DNA of 64,000 bases, from positions 124,001 to 188,000 of the forward strand of contig NZ_WJII01000005.1 in NCBI RefSeq assembly GCF_009649635.1, given 5' to 3'. The notes beneath the pieces are model-generated. The model worked only from the letters and a program-made list of their open reading frames with translations, was not told where the DNA came from and made no database searches. The number at the start of each line of letters is the position of its first letter. Position 1 is the first letter of the stretch. The stretch is from Microbacterium sp. SYP-A9085 (GTDB lineage: Bacteria; Actinomycetota; Actinomycetes; Actinomycetales; Microbacteriaceae). The position numbers were made by a program, and so were the translations under genes. Positions 8,826 to 20,104 of this stretch are shown piece by piece.

Positions 8826-9887
8826 TCAGCGGGAGGCGGGCTCGCCGAACGGCGCGCGGGTCGCGATGACCGTGATCATGCGCTCCAGCGCGAATACGGG
8901 GTCGCGCGAAGCGCCCTTGACCTCGGCGTCGGCGCGCGCAGTGGCCTGGATCGCCCGGCTCAGGCTCTCCTCGTTCCACCCGGCGAGATCGCGGCGGGCA
9001 CGGTCGACCTGCCAGTCCTTCATGCCGGCCTGGGCGGCGATAGCGGCGGAGGACCCGCGCTGTCCGGCGACCCTGGCCATCGTGCGCAGCTTCATGGCGA
9101 CGGCGGCCACGAGCGGCACCGGGTCGGCCCCGGAGGCCAGCGCGTGCCGCAGCGCTATCAGCGCGTCACCGAAGCGCCCGGCGATAGCGGTGTCGGCGAC
9201 GGTGAACGCGGATGTCTCCACCCGGCCGCCGTAGTACCGCTCGACGATGTCGGCGGTGATGTCGCCGGGCACGTCGGCGATCAGCTGCTGGCAGGCGGCG
9301 GCGAGCTCGGTGAGATCATCGGTGAACGCGGACACCAGCGCGCGCAGCGCGGCGGGGGCGATTCCCTTGCGAGCGGCCTGGAACTCGCCGGCGGCGAAGT
9401 CGTGCCGGTCGCCGTCGCGCTTGACCGCGGGGCAGGGCACTTCGACTCCCCCGCCGGTGCCGGCGCGGACGGCGTCCAGCAGTTTCTTGCCGCGGACCGT
9501 GGCACCGGTGTGCCGGAGGACCACGGTCGCGCCGTCCTGTGGGTGGGCGAGATAGGCGAGCGCCTCGGTGAGGAACGCGTCGGATGCCTTCTCGACGCCG
9601 CTGACGCGGACCAGTCGGGGTTCGCCGAACAGCGACGGGGAGGTCACGACCAGGAGCGTTCCGGCTTCGTAGTCGTCGGCGCGCAGGTCCGAGATCTCCA
9701 GGCTGGGATCCTCGGCGCGCAGGTAGTCGCGGATGCCGGCCGACGCCCGCTCCGCGCAGACCTCCTCCGGACCGGAGACCAGCACTATCGGCGCCGGCTG
9801 CGGGGCGCGCCAGTCCAGCTGCGGGATCACCGACCGGGTCGCACCCGACGACCTCGATGAGCGGGCGGCGGGACGGCGGGCAGGCAT
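8826..9887 (-). CDS. holA: DNA polymerase III subunit delta
   Basis: Clamp-loader subunit that opens the beta sliding clamp. The 353-residue protein has the family layout: Arg/Ser-rich N-terminus, IVLVSGPEEVCAERA (degenerate P-loop region), ADDYEAGTLLVVTSPSLFGEPRLV, and the C-terminal helical collar with ALRHALASGADPVPLVAAVA. Start ATG at 9887 (MPARRPAARSS). It follows comEC on the same strand after 9 bp, the standard comEA-comEC-holA order. Confidence 0.93.
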   Translation of the reverse strand: MPARRPAARSSRSSGATRSVIPQLDWRAPQPAPIVLVSGPEEVCAERASAGIRDYLRAEDPSLEISDLRADDYEAGTLLVVTSPSLFGEPRLVRVSGVEKASDAFLTEALAYLAHPQDGATVVLRHTGATVRGKKLLDAVRAGTGGGVEVPCPAVKRDGDRHDFAAGEFQAARKGIAPAALRALVSAFTDDLTELAAACQQLIADVPGDITADIVERYYGGRVETSAFTVADTAIAGRFGDALIALRHALASGADPVPLVAAVAMKLRTMARVAGQRGSSAAIAAQAGMKDWQVDRARRDLAGWNEESLSRAIQATARADAEVKGASRDPVFALERMITVIATRAPFGEPASR

Positions 9888-9896
9888 GGCTCCAGC

Positions 9897-12221
9897 CTAT
9901 CCGGGGGCGCGGACGCCCGGCGGGGCGCGCTCCCGCCACAGCCGCACGAGGCCGCCGTCCGCGGCCACCGTGACCGTGCCGTCCTGATCCGTGCGGGCGA
10001 TCGTGTACCCGTCGGCGCGCAGGAACGCGAGGGTCTGCGCGCGCGGGTGCCCGTAGTCGTTGTGGGCGCCAACCGAGATGATCGCGACCGCCCCGGCCAG
10101 GGTCCGGTACAGGTCGGCGGACTGGTCGGCGCTGCCGTGGTGGGCCACTTTGACGACGGCGTACGGGGGACGCAGCGCACCCGACGCCTGCAGCGCGCTC
10201 TGCCCGGTGGCATCCAGGTCGCCGAGGAAGATCGCAGGCGGCACGCCGCCGCCGCGGACGTCCATCGTGACGCTGGCTGTGTTCCCGGTCCGAAAGACCC
10301 GGTCGCCGGCCCGCGGCCAGAGCACGGTCCACGTGGCATCCCCCAGCGCGCCGGTCATGCCCGCGTGGGCGGCGAGCACCTCGGCGCCGTGCGATGCGGC
10401 GACGATGAGCTTCGCCTCATCGGCCGGGCCCCCGGGCGGACCGTGCAGCACCCGGACGGCACGATCGGCGGCCGCGACCAGGCCGCCGATGTGGTCGTGG
10501 TCGTAGTGGGTGAGCACCACCAGGTCCAGGCGCCGGATGCCGAAGCGGTCCAGGCACGCGCGCAACAGGCCGGGGTCCGGGCCGGTGTCGATGAGCGCGA
10601 CCGCGCCGGCCGAGCGAACCAGCAGCGCGTCGCCCTGGCCGACGTCGCAGGCCGCTATCGCCCAGCGGGACGGCAGCGTCAGCGGGCCGGCGACCGTGCG
10701 CATGGCCGCGGTCCCGGCGCACACGCCCACGGTGACCGCGAGCGTCGCCGCCGAGATGCGCCGGGCCATCCTCGCCACGCGGACCGGCCGATGCGGCACC
10801 AGCAGCACGAGCACCGCGACGCCGACGGCGGTCAGGGCCAGGGCTCCCGGCATCCCCTCGGGCCACGGCACCGCCGCGGCGGGAAGGGTGGCGGCGGTCT
10901 GCGCGGTGGCCGCGATCCATGCCGCCGGCACCCACGTCAGCGTGACCAGTCCGGATGCCAGGACCGGGATCGGCGTGGCGAGGCAGGCCGCCAGGCCGAG
11001 GACGGTGGCCACCGGCGCGGCGGGGGCGGCGAGGAGGTTCGCGGCCACCCCGTACAGCGGAACGGTCGGGTTGACGAGGACCAGCAGCGGTCCGCACGCG
11101 AGCTGCGCGGCCAGCGGCACCGCGAGCGCGAGCGCGACCGCACGCGGCAGCAGTTGCGCCATGCCGCGCGCCAGGGGCGCGGCCAGCACGAGCAGCGCTC
11201 CGGTCGCCGCGACCGACAGCGCGAATCCGAGGGACGAGCACAGCCACGGGTCGGCGACCAGCGATGCGGTCACCGCCGCGCACAGCAGTGACACCCCGGC
11301 ACCGACCCGCCCGAGGAGGACGCCGAGCATCGCGACCGTCGCCATCGCCGCGGCGCGGACGACGCTCGGCTCAGGGGTGACGAGGAGGACGAATCCGGCG
11401 AGGGCGAGAAGGCTCACGGCCACCCGGATGCCGCGTCTCGCGCCGCACAGCGCCGCGGCGCCGAACGCGAGCCCCACCACGATGGCGCAATTCGCGCCCG
11501 ACACCGCGGTGAGGTGTGACAGCGAGCTGGCCTTCATCGCGACATCCAGGCCGGGACCCACACCGCCGGTGTCGCCGACGGCGAGCCCCGGTATCAGGCC
11601 GGCCGCCGGCTGCGGCAGCCCGCGGGTCTCCGCCGCCAGGGCGTGGCGCAGGCCGGCGGCGACGGCGGCCGCGCCGGTCGGTGGACGGACGATCTGCAGC
11701 CCCCGGGATGCCCGGACCAGCAGCGCCGCCCGCCGCCCGAGGTCGCTGCGGGTCGCGGTGCCCGCCGCGATGACCTCGGCGCCCACGTCGGGCCGATCGT
11801 CGGCGACGCGGATCGTGATCGGCACGTCCACGACGTGCCGGTGCGCGCCGATGTCGATGGCGTGGGCGCGCGCGTCGACGGCGATGTCGCCGCCGGCGGT
11901 GCGTTCCGCCTTGCCGACGATGGTCGCGTGCACGACGAGTGCGCGGCCGCCGTCGACGGCGAGCTGCGCGGCGGCGGCGCGTTCAGGCTGCGCGAACGCG
12001 ACGTGGGATGCCGCCGCCGCAGCGATCGCCACGCACACCGCCGCGAGCGCCCACCGGGTGCGCTCCCCCGGGCGCAGCACGCACACCGCAACCAGGGCGA
12101 CGGCGGCCGCCCACAGCCCGCAGGCGAACCAGGCGGCGGTGTCCGGCATGAACACCGTGACCACCGCCGCGATCCACGCCGCGGCGGCGACCGGGACGAG
12201 CCGCAGATCCCGGGCGCGCAT
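9897..12221 (-). CDS. comEC: ComEC/Rec2 family DNA-uptake channel
   Basis: Polytopic membrane protein that forms the inner-membrane channel for single-stranded DNA in competence. 774 residues: N-terminal membrane segments with a DUF4131-type region, a central Competence domain beginning around GLIPGLAVGDTGGVGPGLDVAMKASSL, further hydrophobic helices, and a C-terminal metallo-beta-lactamase domain with LTHYDHDHIGGL. The ATG at 12221 (MRARDLRLVPVAAAAW) is preferred over the longer frame to 12299, whose extra residues are Cys/Arg-rich and overlap comEA. One base separates it from comEA. Actinobacterial copies are widespread although competence is rarely shown. Confidence 0.92.
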   Translation of the reverse strand: MRARDLRLVPVAAAAWIAAVVTVFMPDTAAWFACGLWAAAVALVAVCVLRPGERTRWALAAVCVAIAAAAASHVAFAQPERAAAAQLAVDGGRALVVHATIVGKAERTAGGDIAVDARAHAIDIGAHRHVVDVPITIRVADDRPDVGAEVIAAGTATRSDLGRRAALLVRASRGLQIVRPPTGAAAVAAGLRHALAAETRGLPQPAAGLIPGLAVGDTGGVGPGLDVAMKASSLSHLTAVSGANCAIVVGLAFGAAALCGARRGIRVAVSLLALAGFVLLVTPEPSVVRAAAMATVAMLGVLLGRVGAGVSLLCAAVTASLVADPWLCSSLGFALSVAATGALLVLAAPLARGMAQLLPRAVALALAVPLAAQLACGPLLVLVNPTVPLYGVAANLLAAPAAPVATVLGLAACLATPIPVLASGLVTLTWVPAAWIAATAQTAATLPAAAVPWPEGMPGALALTAVGVAVLVLLVPHRPVRVARMARRISAATLAVTVGVCAGTAAMRTVAGPLTLPSRWAIAACDVGQGDALLVRSAGAVALIDTGPDPGLLRACLDRFGIRRLDLVVLTHYDHDHIGGLVAAADRAVRVLHGPPGGPADEAKLIVAASHGAEVLAAHAGMTGALGDATWTVLWPRAGDRVFRTGNTASVTMDVRGGGVPPAIFLGDLDATGQSALQASGALRPPYAVVKVAHHGSADQSADLYRTLAGAVAIISVGAHNDYGHPRAQTLAFLRADGYTIARTDQDGTVTVAADGGLVRLWRERAPPGVRAPG

Positions 12222-12222
12222 G

Positions 12223-12819
12223 TCACACCGTGACCAGGTCGCGCAGCGCCTCGAGCATCTTGTCGCCGATGCCGGGCACCGCCAGCAGATCTTCGACACT
12301 CGTGAACCGGCCGTGCTGCGTGCGCCACGCGATGATCCGCTGCGCCATGGCCGGCCCGATGCGCGGCAGCGTGTCCAGCGCCGTCTCGTCCGCCGTGTTG
12401 AGGTCGACCTTGCCGCCCGCCGCTGCCGCGGAGGGTCCTCCGGCGGCGGGCGCGGCGCCCTCGTGCGGCACGGCCAGCTGCTCGCCGTCGCCGAGCACCT
12501 GCGCCAGGTTCACCCCGTCGCGCACGGCGTCGCGCGCGAATCCCCCGGCCGCGGCGACGGCATCCATCACCCGAGACCCGTACGGCAGCATGTACAACCC
12601 GGGCGCGCGCACCGCACCGGACACGTGGACGTACAGGTCTCCAGCGTGTGGCGTCGCTGTGGGCGAGACGGCGACGGTCTGCTCGCCGCCGCCGCCCTCC
12701 GCGCGCAGGATGCCGATGCCCACCGTCGCTGCGAGGGCGATCAGGACGACGACCACCACGGCGCCCGCGCCGAGCCGGTGTCGCGCGGGCGCCCGCGGTT
12801 CGGTCTCGGCGGGCGGCAC
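12223..12819 (-). CDS. comEA: ComEA-type helix-hairpin-helix DNA-binding protein
   Basis: 198-residue membrane-anchored DNA receptor. One transmembrane helix (about residues 17-38, GAGAVVVVVLIALAATVG), then an SLBB domain (YVHVSGAVRAPGLYML) and a C-terminal double HhH region (VDLNTADETALDTLPRIGP and FTSVEDLLAVPGIG). In competence systems it binds incoming double-stranded DNA outside the membrane and hands it to ComEC, which follows one base downstream. Start ATG at 12819. Confidence 0.92.
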   Translation of the reverse strand: MPPAETEPRAPARHRLGAGAVVVVVLIALAATVGIGILRAEGGGGEQTVAVSPTATPHAGDLYVHVSGAVRAPGLYMLPYGSRVMDAVAAAGGFARDAVRDGVNLAQVLGDGEQLAVPHEGAAPAAGGPSAAAAGGKVDLNTADETALDTLPRIGPAMAQRIIAWRTQHGRFTSVEDLLAVPGIGDKMLEALRDLVTV

Positions 12820-12911
12820 CGCCCCACGCTATGCGGCCGCACGCGCCCGCCGGCGGCGGGTCCGCGGATCCGTGGACAACCCGCGCCGGGTGTCCGGCTG
12901 GGGAGGCGTCG

Positions 12912-15449
<2,538 letters not shown>

Positions 15450-15513
15450 TCGGAAGAGAATCGGGATGCCGCGGGGGAAACGCGCACCTTTCAGGGTACC
15501 CGACCGGCGGTTT

Positions 15514-16788
15514 TCACCAGCCCGCGGGCACCTCGGCGCCCAGCGCCGCGAGCGGTGCGCGCGCCTTCAGGCCCACCTCCGCGACCTCGGCGGCGGCGAC
15601 CGATCGCCACGTGATCCCGCCGCCGGCGCCGACGTACGCACCGCCGGGGTGCGTCACGATCGAGCGGATCACCATCGCGAGGTCGAGGCCCCCGGTCGCC
15701 CCGATCCATCCGAAGCACCCTGCGTACACACCGCGGGGCGCCGCCTCGAGCCGGTGCAGGATCGTCATCGCCGACAGCTTCGGGGCTCCGGTCATGCTGC
15801 CGGCGGGGAACGCACCCGTCAGCAGCTCACCCACCGTGGTATGCGCGGGCAGGGTGCCCGCGACGGCGCTGACCAGCTGGTGCACGCTGGGGTACGACTC
15901 GACCTCGAGCAGCCGGTCCACGCGGACGGTCGCCGGAACGCACACCCGCGACAGGTCGTTGCGCATGAGGTCGACGATCATGACGTTCTCCGCGCGCTCC
16001 TTCGGGTCGGCGGCGAGCTCGGCGGCCAGCGCCGCGTCTGACGCGGCATCCGCCCCCCGGCGCCGGGTGCCCTTGATCGGGTGCGTCTGCACCGTCGTGC
16101 CGTGCACCTCGAGGAACCGCTCCGGGCTCGAGCTGAGCAGAGCGACGGAGCCCGAGCGGATGATGCCGCCGTGGTGCGCGGCGGAAGCGGCGCGCAGCGC
16201 GAGGTACGCGGCGACCGGGTCGACGTCGCCGTCCACCGTGAACCGCGTGGTCAGGCACAGCTGATAGGCGTCGCCGGCGCGGATCGCCGCGCGGCAGTCC
16301 TCGATGAGACCGGCGTACTCGTCGGGCGTGTTCCGTCCCCGCGCCGTGCGCGTGCGCGGATCCGGCTCCGGGGGCGCCGGGGCGGGCGCGGCCGGGTCGA
16401 CGGCGCCGCCGGACCACATCCGGCCCGTGGCGTGGTCGAACGCGACGAGTCCCCGCACGGCGAGCCACAGCTGCTGCGGGATGCCGGGATCCGCCGGGTG
16501 CACGGGTGCGCCGGCCGCGGCGGCGCCCGGTTCGTACCCGATCCAGCCCACCCAGCCGCCCGCGAACGGGGCCGGCGTGCCCGCCGGGACGCCGCCGACG
16601 CAGCCGGCCGCGTGCACGACGGTGGGGTCGTCGGCGCTCCCCCAGCCGATCCAGCTCCACCCCTGCGCGGCGCCGGGCCCGGCATCCAGCCAGAAGACGT
16701 CGTGGTGCTGGCGCGCGACCGCGAGGAACACATCGGCGGGGTCGCGCCACGGCGACGGCGTCAGCAGGAGAGTGTCGGGCACCTTCAC
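15514..16788 (-). CDS. pabB: Aminodeoxychorismate synthase component I-like chorismate-binding enzyme
   Basis: Converts chorismate plus ammonia to 4-amino-4-deoxychorismate in folate synthesis. 424 residues; the C-terminal chorismate-binding domain has [56 protein letters not shown] and [12 protein letters not shown]. The lysine in PIKGT marks PabB, whereas anthranilate synthases have PIAGT. The start is GTG at 16788. It is divergent from the DedA gene with a 24-bp gap. The glutaminase partner PabA is not in the window. Confidence 0.85.
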   Translation of the reverse strand: MKVPDTLLLTPSPWRDPADVFLAVARQHHDVFWLDAGPGAAQGWSWIGWGSADDPTVVHAAGCVGGVPAGTPAPFAGGWVGWIGYEPGAAAAGAPVHPADPGIPQQLWLAVRGLVAFDHATGRMWSGGAVDPAAPAPAPPEPDPRTRTARGRNTPDEYAGLIEDCRAAIRAGDAYQLCLTTRFTVDGDVDPVAAYLALRAASAAHHGGIIRSGSVALLSSSPERFLEVHGTTVQTHPIKGTRRRGADAASDAALAAELAADPKERAENVMIVDLMRNDLSRVCVPATVRVDRLLEVESYPSVHQLVSAVAGTLPAHTTVGELLTGAFPAGSMTGAPKLSAMTILHRLEAAPRGVYAGCFGWIGATGGLDLAMVIRSIVTHPGGAYVGAGGGITWRSVAAAEVAEVGLKARAPLAALGAEVPAGW

Positions 16789-16812
16789 AGGCTAAGGGGC
16801 GTCCGCGCCCCT

Positions 16813-17520
16813 ATGCTCGGACTGGTGAACGACGTGCTCACGTGGCTGCTCGATGCCGTCCAGGGCGTCGACGGCGTTGTGCGCGTTCTCCTCGCCGGTG
16901 TCGCGATGCTGCTGGAGACCAGCGTGCTGGTCGGCCTGTTCGTGCCGGGTGACACGATCGTCATCGTCGCGGGCACCGCCGTGGACGACGCGTGGCAGGG
17001 ATTCTGGCTTGTTGTGGCCATCGTGATCGGGTCGCTCATCGGCGAGAGCATCGGGTTCTGGCTCGGGCGAGTGCTCGGTCCGCGCATCCGCGACTCGCGG
17101 CTGGGCGCGTGGATCGGCGAGGCGCACTGGCGACGAGCGGAGCGCTATCTGACGCGGCGCGGCGGCGTCGCCGTGTTCATTTCGCGCTTCCTCCCGGTGC
17201 TGCACTCGCTCGTGCCGCTGACGGTGGGGATGAGCAGGTTCCGCTACCGCCGGTTCCTCGCGTGGACCGCGCCGGCGTGCGTGCTGTGGGCCACGCTGTA
17301 CGTCACGGTCGCGGGCGCCGCGGCGGCGACGTACCGCGAGCTCGCCGATCAACTGCACTTCGCCAGCTACCTGTTCATCGGCGTGATCGCCGTGTTCCTG
17401 GTACTCGTGATGGTCGGCACGAAGGTCATCGAGCGGGTCGAGCGCCGGCATCTGTCCGAAGCCGACGAGTCCGAGCCGGCGCGACCGGCAGACAGCACGT
17501 CGCCGGGCATGGGAGACTGA
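16813..17520 (+). CDS. DedA family (SNARE-associated) membrane protein
   Basis: 235-residue polytopic membrane protein; DedA proteins are linked to lipid-carrier flipping and membrane homeostasis. Seen here are the re-entrant segment FVPGDTIVIVAG, the helix GSLIGESIGFWLGRVLG, the conserved arginine motif ISRFLPVLHSLVPLTVGM and two C-terminal helices. Start: ATG at 16813 in the best-fitting annotation, but TATGCT at 16812-16817 followed by 7 nt and GTG at 16825 looks like a leaderless start, which would give VNDVLTWLL. The App1-like gene starts 5 bp downstream on the same strand. Confidence 0.88.
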   Translation: MLGLVNDVLTWLLDAVQGVDGVVRVLLAGVAMLLETSVLVGLFVPGDTIVIVAGTAVDDAWQGFWLVVAIVIGSLIGESIGFWLGRVLGPRIRDSRLGAWIGEAHWRRAERYLTRRGGVAVFISRFLPVLHSLVPLTVGMSRFRYRRFLAWTAPACVLWATLYVTVAGAAAATYRELADQLHFASYLFIGVIAVFLVLVMVGTKVIERVERRHLSEADESEPARPADSTSPGMGD

Positions 17521-17525
17521 GATGG

Positions 17526-18563
17526 ATGCCCGAGAACACTGCCGCGGCGCGGCGCGCCGACGTGCGGTGGCCTGCGCGGCTTGAATACCGCTTGCACGCA
17601 TGGCGTGAGCGGCGCGCGCGGCGTCGGGGCCTGGCCCCGACGGTGGCGGCGTTTCCGGGATACGGCGCCGAGGACTGGGTCCGCGTCCTCGGCCGCGTCC
17701 TGATCACCCCACCGACACGTCCGCGCGGCGGCGGTGAGTACGCGACGGTGCGCGGCTGGCGCAGCTTCGTCTCGGTGCCGATCGGCTTCGCCCAGGTCAC
17801 GGTGCGCATCGACGGTGTGGACCACGAGGTCGTCTCGGACCGGGGCGGCGTCGTGGACACCGTACTGCCGGCATCCCTCTCCCCCGGCTGGCACGCGATC
17901 ACGATGTCCGTCGAAGGCGGTGAGCCCGTGGCGAGCCGGGTGTTCGTGGTGGGGTCCGAGGTGCGCTTCGGCATCGTGTGCGACGTCGACGACACCGTCA
18001 TGGTCACCGCGCTGCCCCGGCCCCTGGTCGCGGCGTGGAACTCGTTCGTGGTGGACGAGCACGCACGGCAGCCGGTGCCCGGGATGTCGGTCCTGCTGGA
18101 GCGGCTCGTGCGCGAGAACCCCGGTGCGCCCGTGATCTACCTGTCGACGGGCGCGTGGAACGTGGGACCGACGCTGCTGCGGTTCCTCGGCCGACATCTG
18201 TTCCCCGCAGGCGCGCTCCTGCTCACCGATTGGGGTCCCACGCACGACCGCTGGTTCCGCAGCGGCGCCGATCACAAGAGGTCGAACCTGGACCGCCTCG
18301 CGGAGCAGTTCCCGCACGTGCGGTGGCTGCTGATCGGAGACGACGGGCAGCGCGACGACGCCATCTACACGGGGTTCGCGGGCAGCAATGCCGGCAATGT
18401 CGCGGCCGTGGCGATCCGCCGCCTGTCCTCGACCGAGGCGATGCTCGCCGGCGGGCGGACCACGGTCGACGACCACTCCGCGTCGGGTGTCCCGTGGGTC
18501 ACCGGCGAGGACGGGGCGGCGCTGCTGGAGCGCCTCGAAGAGGCCGGAGTGCTCCGCCCGTAG
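17526..18563 (+). CDS. App1-like phosphatidate phosphatase (DUF2183)
   Basis: 345-residue HAD-type phosphatase related to yeast App1. An N-terminal beta-rich region (VTVRIDGVDHEVVSDRG) precedes the catalytic domain with FGIVCDVDDTVMVTA (DxDDT), VIYLSTGAWNVGPTL, DWGPTHDRWFRSG and LLIGDDGQRD. The second aspartate of DxDDT is the general acid in this superfamily. The frame is open far upstream inside the DedA gene; the ATG at 17526, 5 bp after the DedA stop, is the sensible start. Co-transcription with DedA hints at a shared role in membrane lipid turnover, which is inference. Confidence 0.85.
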   Translation: MPENTAAARRADVRWPARLEYRLHAWRERRARRRGLAPTVAAFPGYGAEDWVRVLGRVLITPPTRPRGGGEYATVRGWRSFVSVPIGFAQVTVRIDGVDHEVVSDRGGVVDTVLPASLSPGWHAITMSVEGGEPVASRVFVVGSEVRFGIVCDVDDTVMVTALPRPLVAAWNSFVVDEHARQPVPGMSVLLERLVRENPGAPVIYLSTGAWNVGPTLLRFLGRHLFPAGALLLTDWGPTHDRWFRSGADHKRSNLDRLAEQFPHVRWLLIGDDGQRDDAIYTGFAGSNAGNVAAVAIRRLSSTEAMLAGGRTTVDDHSASGVPWVTGEDGAALLERLEEAGVLRP

Positions 18564-18600
18564 CCGGACGGCGTCAGGACCGCCGCGTAGGCTGGCCGAC

Positions 18601-19314
18601 ATGTGCGGACGGTTCGTGGTGGCCGATGTCGGATCACAGCTGGTCGGCGTGCTGCGCGTCGACGTGGAGGGCGACGATCTGCCGGCGCCGTCGTTCAACG
18701 TCGCGCCCACCGACCGCGCGGCGATAGTGCTGGACTCGGCGAAGACCGACCCGCCGACCCGCCGCCTGGAGGCGGCGCGCTGGGGACTGATCCCGTCGTG
18801 GGCGAAGGATGTCTCGATCGGTTCGCGCGCGTTCAACGCCCGCGCCGAGGAGGTCGAGGACAAGCCGATGTTCCGCAACGCGCTGATCAAGCGACGTGCC
18901 GTGGTCCCGGCATCCGGCTACTACGAATGGAAGACGGGCGAGGGCGTCAAGGTGCCGCACTACATCCACCCCGCCGGCGGAGCCCCGATGTTCTTCGCGG
19001 GGCTGTACGAGTGGTGGAAGAACCCGGCCCTCGCCGAGGACGACGACGCGCGGTGGGTGCTCAGCTTCACGATCCTGACGCGCGACTCGATCGGCCGGCT
19101 CGGGTCGATCCACGATCGGATGCCGCTGTTCCTGGATCCCGACTTCGCGGACGCCTGGCTGGACCCGACGACCGACAACGTCGGCGACATCCTCGACGCG
19201 GCGATCGACGCCGCACCCGAGGTCGCCGCAACGCTCGAAGACCACGTCGTCTCGAAGGCGGTCGGCAACGTCCGCAACGACTCCCCCGCTCTGATCGAGC
19301 CCGTCGAAGCCTGA
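18601..19314 (+). CDS. SOS-response-associated peptidase (SRAP/HMCES/YedK)
   Basis: Protein that covalently caps abasic sites in single-stranded DNA through its N-terminal cysteine. 237 residues, starting MCGRFVV so that Cys2 is exposed after removal of Met1. Other active-site residues are visible: NARAE (Asn79), YYEWK (Glu109) and SIHDRMP (His171). The start is fixed by Cys2; TAGGCT at 18588-18593 followed by 7 nt and ATG suggests a leaderless mRNA. Confidence 0.93.
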   Translation: MCGRFVVADVGSQLVGVLRVDVEGDDLPAPSFNVAPTDRAAIVLDSAKTDPPTRRLEAARWGLIPSWAKDVSIGSRAFNARAEEVEDKPMFRNALIKRRAVVPASGYYEWKTGEGVKVPHYIHPAGGAPMFFAGLYEWWKNPALAEDDDARWVLSFTILTRDSIGRLGSIHDRMPLFLDPDFADAWLDPTTDNVGDILDAAIDAAPEVAATLEDHVVSKAVGNVRNDSPALIEPVEA

Positions 19315-19384
19315 CCCGTACGGCATTGCGCGAACGTCTGCCGGCGCCGGTAGCGTAGGGGGCGCCAATATCGAGGAGCGCATC

Positions 19385-20101
19385 GTGACGACGAACACCC
19401 CGCAGCCGCCCGCCGGCTGGTATCCCGACCCACAGGGCACGGGCGGTCAGCGCTGGTGGAACGGCAGCGCGTGGTCCGCGCAGACCCGTGCGACGCCGGC
19501 ACCACCGGTGCCTCCCGTGCCGCCGTATGCCGGGCCCGGGTACGGCGCGGTGCAGCCGGGGTACGGTGCTCAGCCGGGGTACCCCGCCCAGCCCGGATAT
19601 GCCACCCCGCCCGGTTACGGCACGCCGCCCGCGTACGGTGCGGCGAACCCATACCAGCCGTCCGGGTACGCGTACGGCAGCGCGCCGATCGGATCGTGGC
19701 GCTCCCCCGCCGACGACCGTCCCGTCGTGACCGGGATGGGCGGTGCCATCCGCACCGTCTTCATGAAGTACGCGCGCTTCGACGGCCGCGCCGGCCGTCC
19801 CGAGTTCTGGTACTGGACGCTGTTCTACGCGATCATCCTCGCCGCCGCCTACGCGCTCGTGATCGTCGGCGCGCTCGCGTCGTTCGGGATGCGGTACGGC
19901 GACGGCATGGCACCGGTGAGCGGCCTGTTCGGCGTGCTGATCTGGCTGTGGGTGCTGGCCGCGTTCCTGCCGACGCTGGCGGTGCAGGTGCGGCGCCTGC
20001 GCGACGGCGGATACCACTGGGGATTCGTCTTCCTGAGCCTCGTGCCGTTCGGGGCCATCGCGGTCCTTGTGATGTGCGCCATGCCCAGCAAATACCCCTG
20101 A
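19385..20101 (+). CDS. DUF2510 + DUF805 membrane protein
   Basis: 238 residues. The N-terminus is a DUF2510 module (PPAGWYPDPQGTGGQRWWNG, residues 8-27), followed by a Pro/Gly/Tyr-rich linker with repeated PGYG and PGYA units (about 45-95), then a DUF805 domain with three membrane helices (from FDGRAGRPEFWYWTLFYA). Function unknown; such proteins are common in Actinobacteria. The start is GTG at 19385 after GAGGAG at 19374-19379. The convergent AidB-like gene ends 3 bp beyond its stop. Confidence 0.85.
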   Translation: MTTNTPQPPAGWYPDPQGTGGQRWWNGSAWSAQTRATPAPPVPPVPPYAGPGYGAVQPGYGAQPGYPAQPGYATPPGYGTPPAYGAANPYQPSGYAYGSAPIGSWRSPADDRPVVTGMGGAIRTVFMKYARFDGRAGRPEFWYWTLFYAIILAAAYALVIVGALASFGMRYGDGMAPVSGLFGVLIWLWVLAAFLPTLAVQVRRLRDGGYHWGFVFLSLVPFGAIAVLVMCAMPSKYP

Positions 20102-20104
20102 TCC